64,000 nucleotides of DNA, taken from the NCBI GenBank assembly GCA_029204225.1, contig CM055100.1:4328111-4392110 (forward strand), in the 5' to 3' direction. This document shows, piece after piece, positions 9,591-19,602 of this stretch. Below the pieces are notes generated by a model. It did no database searches. It was not told the DNA's origin and worked only from the letters and a program-made list of their open reading frames with translations. Source of the stretch: Diphasiastrum complanatum. Lineage: Eukaryota; Streptophyta; Lycopodiopsida; Lycopodiales; Lycopodiaceae. Numbering within the stretch: position 1 is the first letter of the stretch; each line of letters begins with the position of its first letter. The translations under genes were made by a program, and so were the position numbers.

Positions 9591-10657
9591 TGTTGGGAGA
9601 GAGAGAGAACGAATAAATGACGAACAAGATGCGAATGAGAAACGAACTCGAACAAGAAGCAAATGAGTAGCGAACTCGAATATAAAATGTTCAAGAGTTA
9701 AATGACTCTCTCCCTAAGCATGACTATGCCTATCAGAATGGACAGAACAGAAAGTGATTGAAATCACGGTCATTCTAGATTACGTAGCCAAATCTTTGAA
9801 TGGATGAAGCGCTAGAAGAATAATTTGTCGCGAATTGCAAGACAAATTATTTGTCGCGAAGAGCTAGACAGTGCTTGACTGATATTTAGTTGCAGATTAT
9901 TTGTGAAAAATAAGAATAAAAATTAATCGTTTATTATCAGAAAGAGCAACTGGAACAATCAGTCAGAAAGAAGAATAAGCATAGCAATACTGACAGATCT
10001 TATATGCAGAATAAATGAACTGTGTCAAATTAAGTATAACAAGTATATAGATCAATAATGCGATAGAGCACAAGACAGTAGCGAACAAATCCGCGTGCCC
10101 TACAAAGCTTATTTCTGTCTATAATGAGGAATATAATCTTCTTTTGCTTATTCTAGACTTATCTTGCTCTTCTAGCTTACACTATTTCATTGTCATCTAT
10201 TAAATACACAGATGGTATCTACTATATACAAGATATTACAAGTGTGCAGATATGAAAGTACAGAGTGGATGTGTTGTCTGTAGGAGATCGTGGGTGGCTG
10301 CAGTCGTTGTTCAATCTGTTAGCGCAGCTGCAAAGGATGAGCGTGGTAAAGGGTGTGACGTCAGGTGAACGTTTGTGATGATGCAAGAGTGCGTCACTCT
10401 TACGAATGGCCTTAGGATAAGATCTACACGGTGCCTTAGCTTTTAGGGCATTTTGCCATTCTGTGAGGTAGTGTCCTCCTTTCGCCTGTCACCATGACCT
10501 ATGTAAGAACACAGTGTCGCGATTCATTTGCCTTTTGTTCATCTGTGTGAATTTGTGTGTAAAAATGTAGACTGCGTGACAACGTTAGAAAATATACAGC
10601 ATGGATGGAGGCAGATTAAAATTGGGATTTAGGAGAGTGGAAAGAGTAAATCCAACA
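9591..10657 (-). repeat. 5' LTR (right copy, 1067 bp)
   Basis: Starts TGTTGGGAGAGAG and ends AATCCAACA, colinear with 6938-8027. It lacks about 20 bp present in the left copy around 7205-7225 and has many scattered substitutions relative to it. Confidence 0.92.
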
Positions 10658-10662
10658 CGACC
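10658..10662. repeat. Target site duplication CGACC (right)
   Basis: Matches 6933-6937. Confidence 0.85.
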
Positions 10663-11531
10663 CACTAAATGTATGTTAAATATAGCTAGTTTCATTAGTT
10701 TTGGCTATATACATCCATGAAGTTGACTTGCATCCAGTTGTGTGATTGTCCTCCATGAAGTCAACTTGCATCCAGGTTTGTTCACACTACACCCAAGGTA
10801 CATTTGTGTCATTAGCCAAAAATGTGCTATATAAAATTGAAGATAGAAGATGTGCTATCATCTATCCAAGGAAATAGAAAATAGTACATATGTGAGATTT
10901 TGAGACCATGTCAGCTCGACAACTGCTACATACAAATTGTGGAGCATGGAAAAAATAGACTTGTTGGTGACATGTTCCCTAAAACATGCATTAACGAACA
11001 AGCAACACATTTTCATTTATCGAGTCTAAACATAGTGGTCCTTCTTGTTTAGCAAACCATTCCCCGAACTTCTTTCCGTTCTTGATAGTGAACCGTCCAC
11101 AACTATATGCATCCATTTGTTGTGAAGACTACACATTTGGTCAAGAACCACAGAAGCATCCTTAAACAATCTATAGATGTTGTGATGATTGGTGTTCTAA
11201 GATATTTGTGCATCCAAGATGCGAAAGGAATGCTTTTGAGTGGATGCACAACACAACAACGAGGCGACATTTTCCATGATCCTATACATTGCACAAATAT
11301 CAAACATGTTGACTTCGCATTGAGAACTTTGGCAATTGAATAACACCATAAGAGTGCACACAATTGAGGCGTTACCTTCCAATGTCAACATGGGTGGTAT
11401 CCATTGAGTTGCATGTTAGGCATGTCCAATGGCATGTATCCTCCTTGTCAAAGTGCATACCCAAAATTTCCATACTTTGGTGAGAACTGCAAAACACATG
11501 ATGTATTTTTTAGTGCAAGTATTTAGTCAAA
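10663..11531. other. No recognisable gene
   Basis: Short open frames exist on both strands at 11103-11391 but match nothing I recognise, overlap each other and lack a coherent start. A 16-base phrase (GAAGTTGACTTGCATCCAG-like) occurs twice near 10720-10775. Confidence 0.4.
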
Positions 11532-12265
11532 TGTGATGGGGCAAGGGAGAATAGAGAACGCGAATGGAGAAGAGACTGAGTAGTGATATTGTAGAATAGC
11601 TCTCCCGTTACAATCAGCTTCTAAATGCAAAACCAGTATAATAGAATGATTATGCTAAGTATAATCACAGCTTAAAGCATTCTAGTTGCCCAACAGGATC
11701 TTAAAAATTAATTCATACTCACAAAAACGAGAGTACAGTCCACTGAAGAGACTAGAGATGGTTTGTGTGTGTGATATTACTGAAAAATGAATTTAGTATG
11801 AGAAGCTCAGTTCTGAAATAGATGGAAATAGTAGTATGATATCGCGAGCTCCTCAGACGTCAAAGATAGTCATTGTCTGATCAGAAGCATAGGAGTCATA
11901 GACGTCCGTGTTTTGATCAAAGTGAGTAAACAAGCGCGATCAAACAGTGATAATGTGCATTCAATCACAACAAGCATTCATCTACGTTATACATAGATAG
12001 AAAACATGTTGTTGCTATATTACACTGGAGCACAATACAATAGCAGTTACAACCAAAATGGCAGCGTAACTAGGAGGCTCAAATCATACGTCTCATGGAC
12101 GGAGCATCATATAGAGTGTGCCTGAATGATCCATTTATAGATTTCATCCATGTATTAATTACAGTAAATGTTTGTCACCTAATTAGGTAAGTATTTGGCT
12201 TTTGTGACAACTATACATAGTATATACGGTTGACGCAAACAAGGATGTCACAATTTTCTCTCACA
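11532..12265 (-). repeat. Probable copia 3' LTR (734 bp)
   Basis: The segment starts TGTGATGGGG and ends CTCTCACA (TGTGA/TCACA ends) and lies just left of the 3' end of a minus-strand copia coding region. Sequence around 12230-12290 is repeated near 16830-16925, after the primer site at 16769, which fits two LTR copies of one family, the right one internally deleted. No clear polypurine tract or target duplication was found, so the exact ends are uncertain. Confidence 0.4.
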
Positions 12266-12297
12266 TTGCATTTTTGGGAAGTGGCTGGGAACGTTCC

Positions 12298-12762
12298 TCA
12301 TTCAAAATAGATGATTGTCAGATTTTTTTTTCTCTCTTCAGAATTTTGCGAAAAGCTGACTTGTCGTGTCGTGTCGTCTTTTGTCAAAAGTTCGGGATTG
12401 AAAGCTAGCAAAGCTTTGGCACTAGAAACATTTTGTTTCTTCGGCTCCCTCTCAAAGCATGATAGCTTGACGACTCCAAGACTGCTCCTCTGTTTTTTGA
12501 ACAGACCTTTGTTTAAGGCCTTTGTGAGAATGTCAACAACCATGTCTTCCGTTCCATTAAAAGTAGTCCATAGCATTTTCTTCCAGATCAGATCCCTAAT
12601 CAAGTGGTACTTGATTGCAATGTATTTTGTCCTTGATTGAAACACAGGGTTTTTTGTCAGATGTATTATATATGTGTTGTCCATCTGCAAAACCAGAGGT
12701 TCATTTCTCATTTTGCCCAATTCGTCAAGGAACTGTTTGAGCCAAATTATTTCGTTGGCCAT
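12298..12762 (-). pseudogene. copia RNase H with a family-specific C-terminal tail
   Basis: The frame begins MANEIIWLKQFLDELG and has LVLQMDNTYIIHLTKNPVFQSRTKYI, the RNase H region with the catalytic Asp in MDN, then VVDILTKAL, the normal end of copia pol. It goes on for about 55 more residues (QNVSSAKALLAFNPELL). That tail recurs at 16238-16450, so it is a conserved extension of this family rather than read-through noise. The STEAEY motif lies just upstream in another frame (near 12790), showing a frameshift. Confidence 0.75.
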
Positions 12763-12828
12763 CTTTGCTGCTACAATATACTCTGCTTCGCAGGATGACT
12801 AAGCTACAATGGTCTACTTCTTGCTAAC

Positions 12829-13140
12829 CTAGAGAATTGCTGCTCCTGACGTGATGGTGCATCCTCTTGAGACACTTTTGTAGTCGTCCTTGAGGGATGC
12901 CCAGCTAGCATCATTGTAGGAAAGCATCTGGAACCCTGCATCACAACAATAACACAAACCAAAATCTCTTGTTAATTGAAGATATTGCAAAATTTGTTTT
13001 GCGATCTTCCAATGTGTCGAGCCTGGATTTGTGCAGAATTGGCTCATCTTAAACATGACATAAGCAATGTCAGGATATGTGTTATCTGCAAGGTACATCA
13101 ACGATCCTATCAGTTTCCTGTATGGTGTGAGTTGCATCAA
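12829..13140 (-). pseudogene. copia RT connection and RNase H start
   Basis: Contains PYRKLIGSLMYLADNTYPDIAYVMFKMSQF and ILQYLQLTRDFGLCYC, the connection region after the RT palm, then YNDASWASLKDDYKSVSRGC, the first RNase H motif, where the usual D.DWAG reads NDASWAS. The change from Asp-Ala-Asp to Asn-Asp-Ala-Ser means the first catalytic position is not standard. Stops bound it on both sides. Confidence 0.75.
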
Positions 13141-13265
13141 TTTCTCTCTTCTTCAGTCCTTGAACACTTTTCGTTCGTCAGTACTGTTCCTACAAGCATT
13201 GGAGTATTCGCTCCTTTGCAATTCAGCATCCCAAAATCTTCTAAGATTTTCTGGGTATATTTGGA

Positions 13266-13720
13266 CTAATGAAGGTACAATTTACCTCTCTCATAGTCCC
13301 TGTCAATCTGTAAGCCAAGGTAACACCTGGCTTCTCCCAGATCTACAATCTCAAAATGTTTCGAGATATCATTCTTTTTGCATGCATAACTAGGAAGTAA
13401 ATTCGAGACATATTCTGGGGGTTGATCCATGTAGACTTCTTCGTCTAACTCACCATGCAGGAAGGCTGTCTTCTCGTCCACAATGTGAATCTTGAGATCA
13501 TAAGCAACTACATATGCAAATAGCAAACGTAGGGACAAATGTTTCACGACAGGAGAGAAAGTCTCAGAATAGTCAATACCATATCTCTGAGAGAATCCCT
13601 TTACTACAAGTCTTGCCTAAAACTTTGAGACATCTCCATCTGGTCTATACTTTAGCTTGTATACCCATTTGCATTTAGCAGTCTTTCACTTATCTAATAA
13701 TGGCTGCAACGTCCATACCT
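13266..13720 (-). pseudogene. copia reverse transcriptase, catalytic YVDD deleted
   Basis: Minus translation shows RT elements: the CKWVYKLKY-like stretch and SQRYGIDYSETFSPVVKH region around 13540-13680, then KTAFLHGELDEEVYMDQPPEYVS, which normally leads through YGLKQ and YVDD. Here it jumps from PPEYVS to KNDISKHFEIVDLGEARCYLG, so the active-site segment is gone. DNA synthesis by this copy is impossible. Confidence 0.75.
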
Positions 13721-14250
13721 GATTCTTCCTCATGGATTCCATCTCCTCATTCATGGCTTGGATCCATTTGTCCTTCTCTGGACATTCAACTGCTTTCTCG
13801 AATGTCTATGGTTCGCCATTGAATCCACAAAATTCTTCTGATGTGGAAGCTGAGCTGCCTAGCACATATTTTGTTGGCACTTTTTGTTGTCTTGTTGACC
13901 TTCTAGGAGATCCTCCTGAAACTACAATGCCTTTGCCTTTGTCTACTCTGCTAGGTCTGGAACCATTTTGGTTTACAAGTACTGTAGCAGTAGGCTGCCT
14001 CTCGAAACTTTCTTCGTCTGATTCATCACTCGAATGCGAAGCGACTTGTTTTCGTGTTTATCCTCTACTCCTTTGTCACAGTTGGCAGATCATAGTACTG
14101 TCTTTCAAGAACTTCATAGCTGACAGGATCATCATTGGCCATCGTTCTGCTCTCATCAAACTTGGCATCCCTGATTGTCTTCACAATGTTCGTCTCTGGC
14201 ATGTAGACTATGTACTATGACGAATTATTGTCATATCTTACAAGATATTC

Positions 14251-15184
14251 CTATTCAGCTTTCTCATCAAGCTTCTTTTGAAGCTTATCAGAAATATGTG
14301 CATAAGCTGCACAGCCAAAGATTTTGATGTGAGTCAGATTAGGTTTTCTACCCCACCATAATTCATGTGGTGTCGTGTGAGGAACACCAGACTTTCCTGT
14401 CCTGTTCTGAATGTAAGCGGCTGTAGCTACTGCTTCAGCCCATAGTACTCTTGGAGCTTTCAAGTAGGCCATCATGCATCTGACAGCTTCCATTAGAGCC
14501 CTATTCTTTCTTTCTGCAACATCGTTGTGTTGCGATGTGTAAGATGCAGTCCTTCTGTGAATGATACCACGATCATTGCGGAAGCAAGCAATTTGAGATG
14601 TATTCTCCACCTCGATTTGTCCTTATCTGCTTCGCTTTGTTACCAGTGCATCTTTCTGTCCAATTCACATACTCTGTGAATTTGTCAAATGCTTCTGATT
14701 TGTTGTGAATAAAATACACTCTGGAGAATTTACTATAATCATCAATAAAGGTAATGTTATATTTTGAGCCTTCTACTGAGATCACATTGAAAGGTCCACA
14801 GATGTCAGAATGCACTAACTCTAGAATCTTGGTCGTTCTATAGGAGTCCTTGACAAATGAAGTGCGTGACATCTTACCCTTCAGACATGCATCACAGGTC
14901 GTCGAACTGGTTGCATTCGAGATGCTCACCCCTGTGATTTCTTTATAATGGCTTGCTTGGTATAGTGCCATTGAATTCATATGGCATAGTCTCCTGTGCC
15001 ATAGAGTGTCTGGCGAATCATCATGAGTCATAGGCACTTGATCTACAGGCAGACGTACCTTCAAGTGATACAGATTGTCTTTTCTTCTGCCTTGAGTGAT
15101 CAAGGTACTAGTACTTGCATCAATAGCGTTGCATGCTTCGTCTAAGAATGTCACACACATCCCTGCATCAGCTATTCTTGCCAC
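14251..15184 (-). pseudogene. copia pre-integrase and integrase
   Basis: Two overlapping frames cover it. The first (15184-14573) has LWHRRLCHMNSMAL with CDACLKGK (HHCC zinc site), the first catalytic Asp in LVHSDICGPF, and IDDYSKFSRVYF. The second catalytic position reads RTNRGGEY, with Asn where copia integrases have Asp. A frameshift near 14580 leads to the second frame (14610-14251) with DVAERKNRALMEAV, holding the catalytic Glu, and KIFGCAAYAHI. A missing Asp plus the frameshift make it inactive. Confidence 0.85.
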
Positions 15185-15261
15185 TGTTAATGGTTGTTTC
15201 TTTGAATGCTCAGTCCTTTTGATCTGATAGCTTTTCGGCTATGTCAGACTTTGACAAGGTG

Positions 15262-15273
15262 GCTCTGATACCA
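15262..15273 (-). other. Primer binding site (tRNA-iMet), minus
   Basis: GCTCTGATACCA on plus, one base from the LTR start at 15275. Confidence 0.85.
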
Positions 15274-15274
15274 C

Positions 15275-16132
15275 TGATGCAAAAAATGTGCACAAAAAAA
15301 AATACAAATTCTAGCTAGAACTCTAATGACAAACTGATAAAAGGTCTCGAATGATTCACGAAACTCGAATTATTTTTATTCGAGAATAATTCGTGTTGGA
15401 TCAATCAGGCTTTGTAACACAACAAAATGAAACAAGACAAAATCTAGACGAAACTGAAACGAAGCGAAACTTAACGAGCTCTGCCATTGATTCATGCTGG
15501 AAACATAGAGATCTCGAAATGAAATGAAGCGAAGCGAAAGCATTTGCGAAAAGATCAATTAAGCTCTGTAATGAGACGAGACGAAATGAAACAAAACAAG
15601 ACGAAACAAAACGAAATGAAGCGAAACTTAAGTGAGCTCTAAAATTGATTTACGCTTATAGCCAAGTGATCGCGAAGCGAAACACAAAGTGCAGCGAAGC
15701 AAAAGCATTCGCGAACAAAATCAATTTGTCAAGAATTCATATATAATTGCTGGTCATTGCCGGCTATATCATTCCTACAATCCTTCAGAGAGTAGACATA
15801 CACTGCTGATCTATGTTAACAGATTAATATAGCATTCAACAAAATCAAACCAATGTGCGAAATTGAATAAACGAGTGAATCAGATACACGAATAATATCA
15901 GACAAATATTCATTCGAGATCATACAATATCATCTATTGATTTTCTGATTTTTCAAGCACTGCATGACAGATCCACGGAGTGCATTAGCGTGAGAGAAAT
16001 ACAATTCTCCCCCAATTTGTGTCTACTAGCGGACTTTTGGATCTACAGATCCTCTACAAAATTGTCTGACTCACAGACGGACATATATTCTGTATATTTT
16101 TGTCTTCTTCTTGCTTACAGTATTATGCATCA
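15275..16132 (-). repeat. copia 5' LTR (858 bp) with 7 bp inverted ends
   Basis: Starts TGATGCA right after the primer site and ends TGCATCA, giving perfect 7 bp terminal inverted repeats. It contains runs of related phrases such as GAAACGAAGCGAAAC near 15450-15700. No second copy is present in the window. Confidence 0.7.
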
Positions 16133-16980
16133 AACAGAAAGTATATAGTTCACGAACAATTTTGTGTCGCGTCGTGTAACTTCCAGATTAGAAGGATTAA
16201 ACATCTACAACTAATCACGGATTACAAGAGTGGTAGATTAGCCACAATCTAGAGTACTTCTGCTGATGTCATGATATCTGATCAAATACTTGTACCCCAT
16301 GGTACTTGGCTGATCTTCTTGATCCTTTGAGAAGCATGACTGATTTTTTGTCATGTCGTGTCGTATCATGTCGTCTTTTCTCAAAAGTTCAGGATTGAAA
16401 GCTAGCAAAGCTTTGGCACTAGAAACATTTTGTTCCTTCAGATCCAAACAAGATCTAGAAGCTAGATTACTAATCAATGCATTGATTCCTAGCTTATCTT
16501 GGCTTGAACTCCATGAATTAGCTCCAAAACTCTTCACACGTATGAAAGTACGACCTGCTGCTACCTGTGTACTGTACCTGCAACTCCAAACTCATTCAAT
16601 CATCACAAAAAATCATATGCCAATAACTTCCAAATGTAGAAGTTAGAACCATTGAACTTGTCAATGACTCTAGCTTAATTGAGTGATGAAGATGAAGAGC
16701 TACCTATATGAGACATGATAACAGTATACAAATAGAACAAACTTAATCTCTTGGTTTATTTGAGCTATGCTCTGATACCAATCTGATAGGGCAGTCAACA
16801 ATTTAGCATCGTTGACACTGACGAGGACGTCGCTGATTCTCTCACTTCGCATTTTACGTGAAGTGGTTTTCTCTCACTTCGCAAATTTTGGGAAGTGACT
16901 AGGAATATTCCTCGTTCAAAATAGACGACCTTCGGCATTTTTTCTCTCTCTTTGGGATTTTGCAAAAAAGGCGAAGGTGC
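16133..16980 (-). mobile_element. Copia deletion derivative: gag start, pol tail, primer site
   Basis: On minus, a primer site at 16780-16769 is followed by a short gag start (RVIDKFNGSNFYIWKLL, around 16700-16640) and then by the same pol C-terminal tail as at 12298 (QNVSSAKALLAFNPELL, around 16440-16390). Everything between gag residue ~45 and the pol tail is deleted. Right of the primer site, TGATAGGGCAGTC may be the LTR start; within 50 bp it passes into sequence matching the end of the LTR at 12230-12290, so that LTR is also internally deleted. Confidence 0.65.
16769..16780 (-). other. Primer binding site (tRNA-iMet), minus
   Basis: GCTCTGATACCA on plus, three bases before a possible LTR start at 16784. 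Confidence 0.7.
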
Positions 16981-17075
16981 CCTTGAAACAATCTAATTTA
17001 AAAAATAGATGGCCTTCGGCATTTTCTCTCTCTTCGAGATTTTGCAAAAAAGCCGAAGGTGCCTTTAAAACAGTT
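16860..17075. repeat. Imperfect ~80 bp direct repeats
   Basis: The phrase AATAGACGACCTTCGGCATT, a T/C-rich run and GATTTTGCAAAAAAGGCGAAGGTGCC occur at 16918-16982 and again at 17004-17069 with few changes. A shorter doubling (CTCTCACTTCGCA) lies at 16840-16885. Related sequence also occurs at 12275-12360. Confidence 0.7.
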
Positions 17076-17148
17076 AAACTTTTGAACTATAAAAGTGTCG
17101 CATTTCGGGAAAATGCAAAAAAGCCAAAGCTGTGGAAAACATAGTTCA

Positions 17149-17290
17149 TTTTTGCAGACTGTGGCGACACTTAGTGTATTTCTACAAACTGTTGTGACAC
17201 TCTTAGTGTATTTCTGCAGACTGTTGCGACACTTAGTATAATTCTGCAGACTGTTGCGACACTTAGTGTAATTTTGCAGACTTGTTCTAA
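17149..17290 (+). repeat. 30 bp tandem repeat, about 4.5 copies
   Basis: The core TGCAGACTGTTGCGACACTTA recurs at 17153, 17183, 17215, 17245 and 17275 (spacings 30, 32, 30, 30). On minus it gives a false repetitive reading frame (CRNSLQNYTK). A related repeat on the opposite strand lies at 53281-53380. Confidence 0.85.
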
Positions 17291-17366
17291 ATGCTAGTTT
17301 GTGGAAGTCCTTGAAGGTGGCCAAGTCTTCAATGACTTCAAGTAATTAAACTTAACATCTAGAACT

Positions 17367-17552
17367 TCAAATTATAACAGGATTGATTACCCTTTGCTGG
17401 AGATCAGCCGGAAGCCCGTTGTAGACGTTCTTCAAATAAATTCGTTGTCTAAGTTTTGTGATTCTTGCAGGTATCAGATGAGCAGACATAGAACCAAACT
17501 TGGTTTCACTTGACCCTAGATCAATGATCAATAAATATGCAAGAAGAATCAT
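17367..17552 (-). pseudogene. Possible leucine-rich-repeat fragment
   Basis: A 61-residue frame includes IDLGSSETKFGSM, ITKLRQRIYLKNVYNGLPADL, which resembles one and a half plant LRR units (LxLxxNxLxGxIP) with insertions. The evidence is only the spacing of Leu, Asn and Gly; no start, signal peptide or continuation was found. It lies 1.2 kb from an LRR protein N-terminus on the opposite strand (18785), which slightly raises the odds that it is a rearranged piece of the same kind of gene. Confidence 0.25.
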
Positions 17553-18300
17553 GAAATAGAATTAGTCATTCACCAAGGAGGAAACTGTGGGCTTAATTTC
17601 CAACAGAGAGCAGGAGCCTTCCCCAACGTAAAGCAACTAAAATTCACCCTCTCTAAATACTTCTAGATTTATCGTGCCCTTTCCGTCCTTCGATGCTTCT
17701 ACCGTATGCTTTGAAGATTTTACTGCTTTCTTGTTGTTAGCTATGGCGTGATCCGGCAAGCTAGTGAATTCCTTGTGTGCTTCATGGTGGAATGGCGTGA
17801 TGAATGGTGATTTGGGAATGTAGAATCGATCTCTCTTCTCCTGGCGATGGCAGAGGAGGAAAGGAGAAGGAAGGCAAAGAGAGAGGAGAGGAAGAAGGAG
17901 ATGACAGAGACAATGCTATGTGTAGGCCACAACTGTCTCCTTCACTACATTTCTAGCTAGGTTTTTTTCCTTGGTGCTTAAATGATTCGAGATTATATGC
18001 CAATTGGATTCCCTTTCCAAATTTGGCGCAGCCCTTGAAGTTTGCAAGCTACATGTAGTGATCGTATCCATGATACCATCTATCTTTGTAAGCCCAACGA
18101 ATGAGATGGCAGGACTCGAAGTTCTGAGCTGAAGGAGAGGGTAATAGGAGCTACACCACTTATTGGGAGCATGACTATCTATCTTTTCTACCTCTAGACT
18201 TCATGAATTTTTGGGCTTGGTGTATTTGGTTCTATAATCCTTTCAAAGAGGAGTAATTTATATTCCAATTTGTTTTTTTTTTTCGCTTTGTTCAATTTGA
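17553..18300. other. No gene supported
   Basis: A purine-rich plus-strand frame at 17847-17960 (start MAEEERRRKAKREERKKEM) is low-complexity and is not called as a gene. Nothing else was recognised. Confidence 0.4.
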
Positions 18301-18304
18301 TGAC

Positions 18305-18600
18305 ATTGTAATCTTTCCAAAGTGATCAAAGAGATGCAATTTGGGTTTTTTGCTCTGTTGAATCTTTGCTATGTAGTATTTCCATTGAGGAGCAAAGAAA
18401 TGCAATTTGGGTTTTATACTTTGTGGAATCTTTCTCTGTAGCCTTTCCAAAGACGAGCAAAGAGATGCAGTTTGGGCATTTGGATTTATTTTGTTTTGCT
18501 TCATAATCTTTCCAAAGAAGAGCAAAGAGTTGCAATTTGTGGTGTTTGCTTTGGCAAGCACAATTTTTCTAAACAGAAGCAAACATTTGTAACTGGTGTT
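18305..18600. repeat. 65-66 bp tandem repeat, about four copies
   Basis: Units end in a phrase like GCAAAGAGATGCAATTTGGG, placed at 18331, 18397, 18462 and 18527 (spacings 66, 65, 65); a fifth, decayed unit follows near 18577. The inner part carries AATCTTTCCAAAG. Open frames on both strands here (up to 96 residues) follow from the period being close to a multiple of three and are not genes. Confidence 0.85.
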
Positions 18601-18784
18601 ATTTCACAACAGTGTGATTACATGTCTTTGTATGTGAATAGGAGCAGCGACTCTTTTTTGTTTATGTGCTTTCACTTGGCAGTAATTTTGCTAGAAGAAG
18701 CAAAATATTGCAAAAAGCTTTGAAGCTGGTCGTGAGCTAGATTAGAAAAGAAAAAGGGAGGAAGAGCTGCTCATTCTGGTAGCT

Positions 18785-19020
18785 ATGGCATCTTCTAGTG
18801 TGATCATAGCAATAGTGGCTATGGCATTGAGCATTGGCCTTTCTAAGCTAGAACTCACCCCATTGACATAGAGGCATTGAGAGAGCTGAAGGAAGCGATA
18901 GACCACTCCTCCATCTACTCCACCTCGTGTTTCGACTCCTGGGACTTCTCGTCTGATCCATGTGATGTGCTCTCCTCTACTGTGTTTGTGTGCGGATTTT
19001 TTACAACTGTTTTTGCATAA
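18785..19020 (+). pseudogene. N-terminus of a secreted leucine-rich-repeat protein, frameshifted
   Basis: An ATG at 18785 opens a hydrophobic signal peptide (VIIAIVAMALSIGL) that reaches TAG at 18869. One frame over, from 18862, the sequence reads DIEALRELKEAID, then SCFDSWDFSSDPCDVLSS and FVCG, which is the LRRNT cap of plant LRR receptor-like proteins (D.EAL...K..., WDFS.DPC, .CGI.C). A single extra base in the CCCC run at 18857-18861 would explain the break. After FVCG the match ends and a TAA follows at 19018, so the LRR array itself is absent. It is therefore a truncated, frameshifted gene copy; the parent would be a cell-surface protein. Confidence 0.65.
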
Positions 19021-19236
19021 TGTAGTAAGTAAAAGTTTGTTACATAAGATAACGATTTTTTGCTTATTGTAAGTGAAATGTTTTTACATTAGGTAAAAAA
19101 AATTATTATTGGTGAAAACATCAGTCATTTTCTACCTCTAATAAATCAATTTTTTAAGAGGAACCTTACGCTCTCTTATAGAGTGTAAGGTTCCTCTGAT
19201 GTGTGAAGTTATTACAGCTGTCATATTCTTTAAAGT

Positions 19237-19399
19237 GCTTTATGTATTATGGAAGGAGCCGGGCATAGGCCATTCTGTCCGGTAAGGATTTCCAAAAAAA
19301 ATTGGGCAAGGCCCCGAAGGGCCGAGCCTAAATTTTTTTGGAAAGCCGAACTGGGTAGAATGGCCTGTGCCTGGGTGCCTTCCATTGCGTAATGGATAC
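19237..19399. mobile_element. Foldback (hairpin) element, copy 1
   Basis: A ~160 bp segment whose two halves are inverted copies: GGAAGGAGCCGGGCATAGGC and TAGAATGGCCTGTGCCTGGG are opposite arms of a stem about 75 bp long. The loop centres on CCCCGAAGGG near 19311. It encodes no protein and looks like a MITE or foldback repeat; a folded RNA would be a long hairpin. Confidence 0.75.
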
Positions 19400-19602
19400 C
19401 TAGAATTTTTTATCACAAGTACATTACGAAACATAATAGGTAGTTTGACTTTGATTGACCACTACAAATGTGCCACATGGCAATCGTACGAACGTCGTAC
19501 GGGCACGGATAGGCAGAAAAAAAAAAGTGCAAAATTTGCCTTTGAACAGAACACATATTTTCTGTTTTTTTATTTTTCTAAAAATGGGCATAATATTCAT
19601 AA

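Larger units (their letters stand above)
6938..10657 (-). mobile_element. Complete non-autonomous Ty1/copia element, minus strand
   Basis: Two LTRs (6938-8027 and 9591-10657), both starting TGTTGG and ending CCAACA, flank only 1.56 kb of internal DNA. A primer site touches the right LTR, a purine-rich tract (AAGGATGGG on minus) touches the left one, and CGACC duplications flank the whole. The internal region encodes gag joined to the start of reverse transcriptase and then the end of RNase H. Zinc knuckle, protease, integrase and most of RT are absent. The element therefore kept every cis signal needed for mobilisation but lost its enzymes. LTR differences (scattered substitutions and an indel of about 20 bp) show it is not very recent. 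Confidence 0.92.
12298..15274 (-). mobile_element. Ty1/copia internal region lacking gag and protease, minus
   Basis: From the primer site at 15273-15262 only about 80 bp precede the GAG-pre-integrase region, so gag, zinc knuckle and protease are deleted. Integrase, linker, RT and RNase H follow in normal order down to 12298, broken by stops and frameshifts. The LTR next to the primer site (15275-16132) does not resemble the probable LTR at the other end (11532-12265), so the block may be a mosaic of two elements. Confidence 0.8.

Noticed and set aside
11103-11391. Overlapping frames on both strands
   Set aside because: No recognisable domain; Cys/Leu-rich content suggests chance frames in AT-rich DNA.
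16998-17324. 108-codon minus frame with repeated CRNSLQNYTK
   Set aside because: A product of the 30 bp repeat, whose period is a multiple of three; not a repeat protein gene.
17741-17960. Hydrophobic minus frame and basic plus frame
   Set aside because: Both are readings of one purine-rich low-complexity stretch.
18292-18592. Open frames of 61-96 codons on both strands
   Set aside because: They follow from the 65-66 bp tandem repeat and have no motif or start context.
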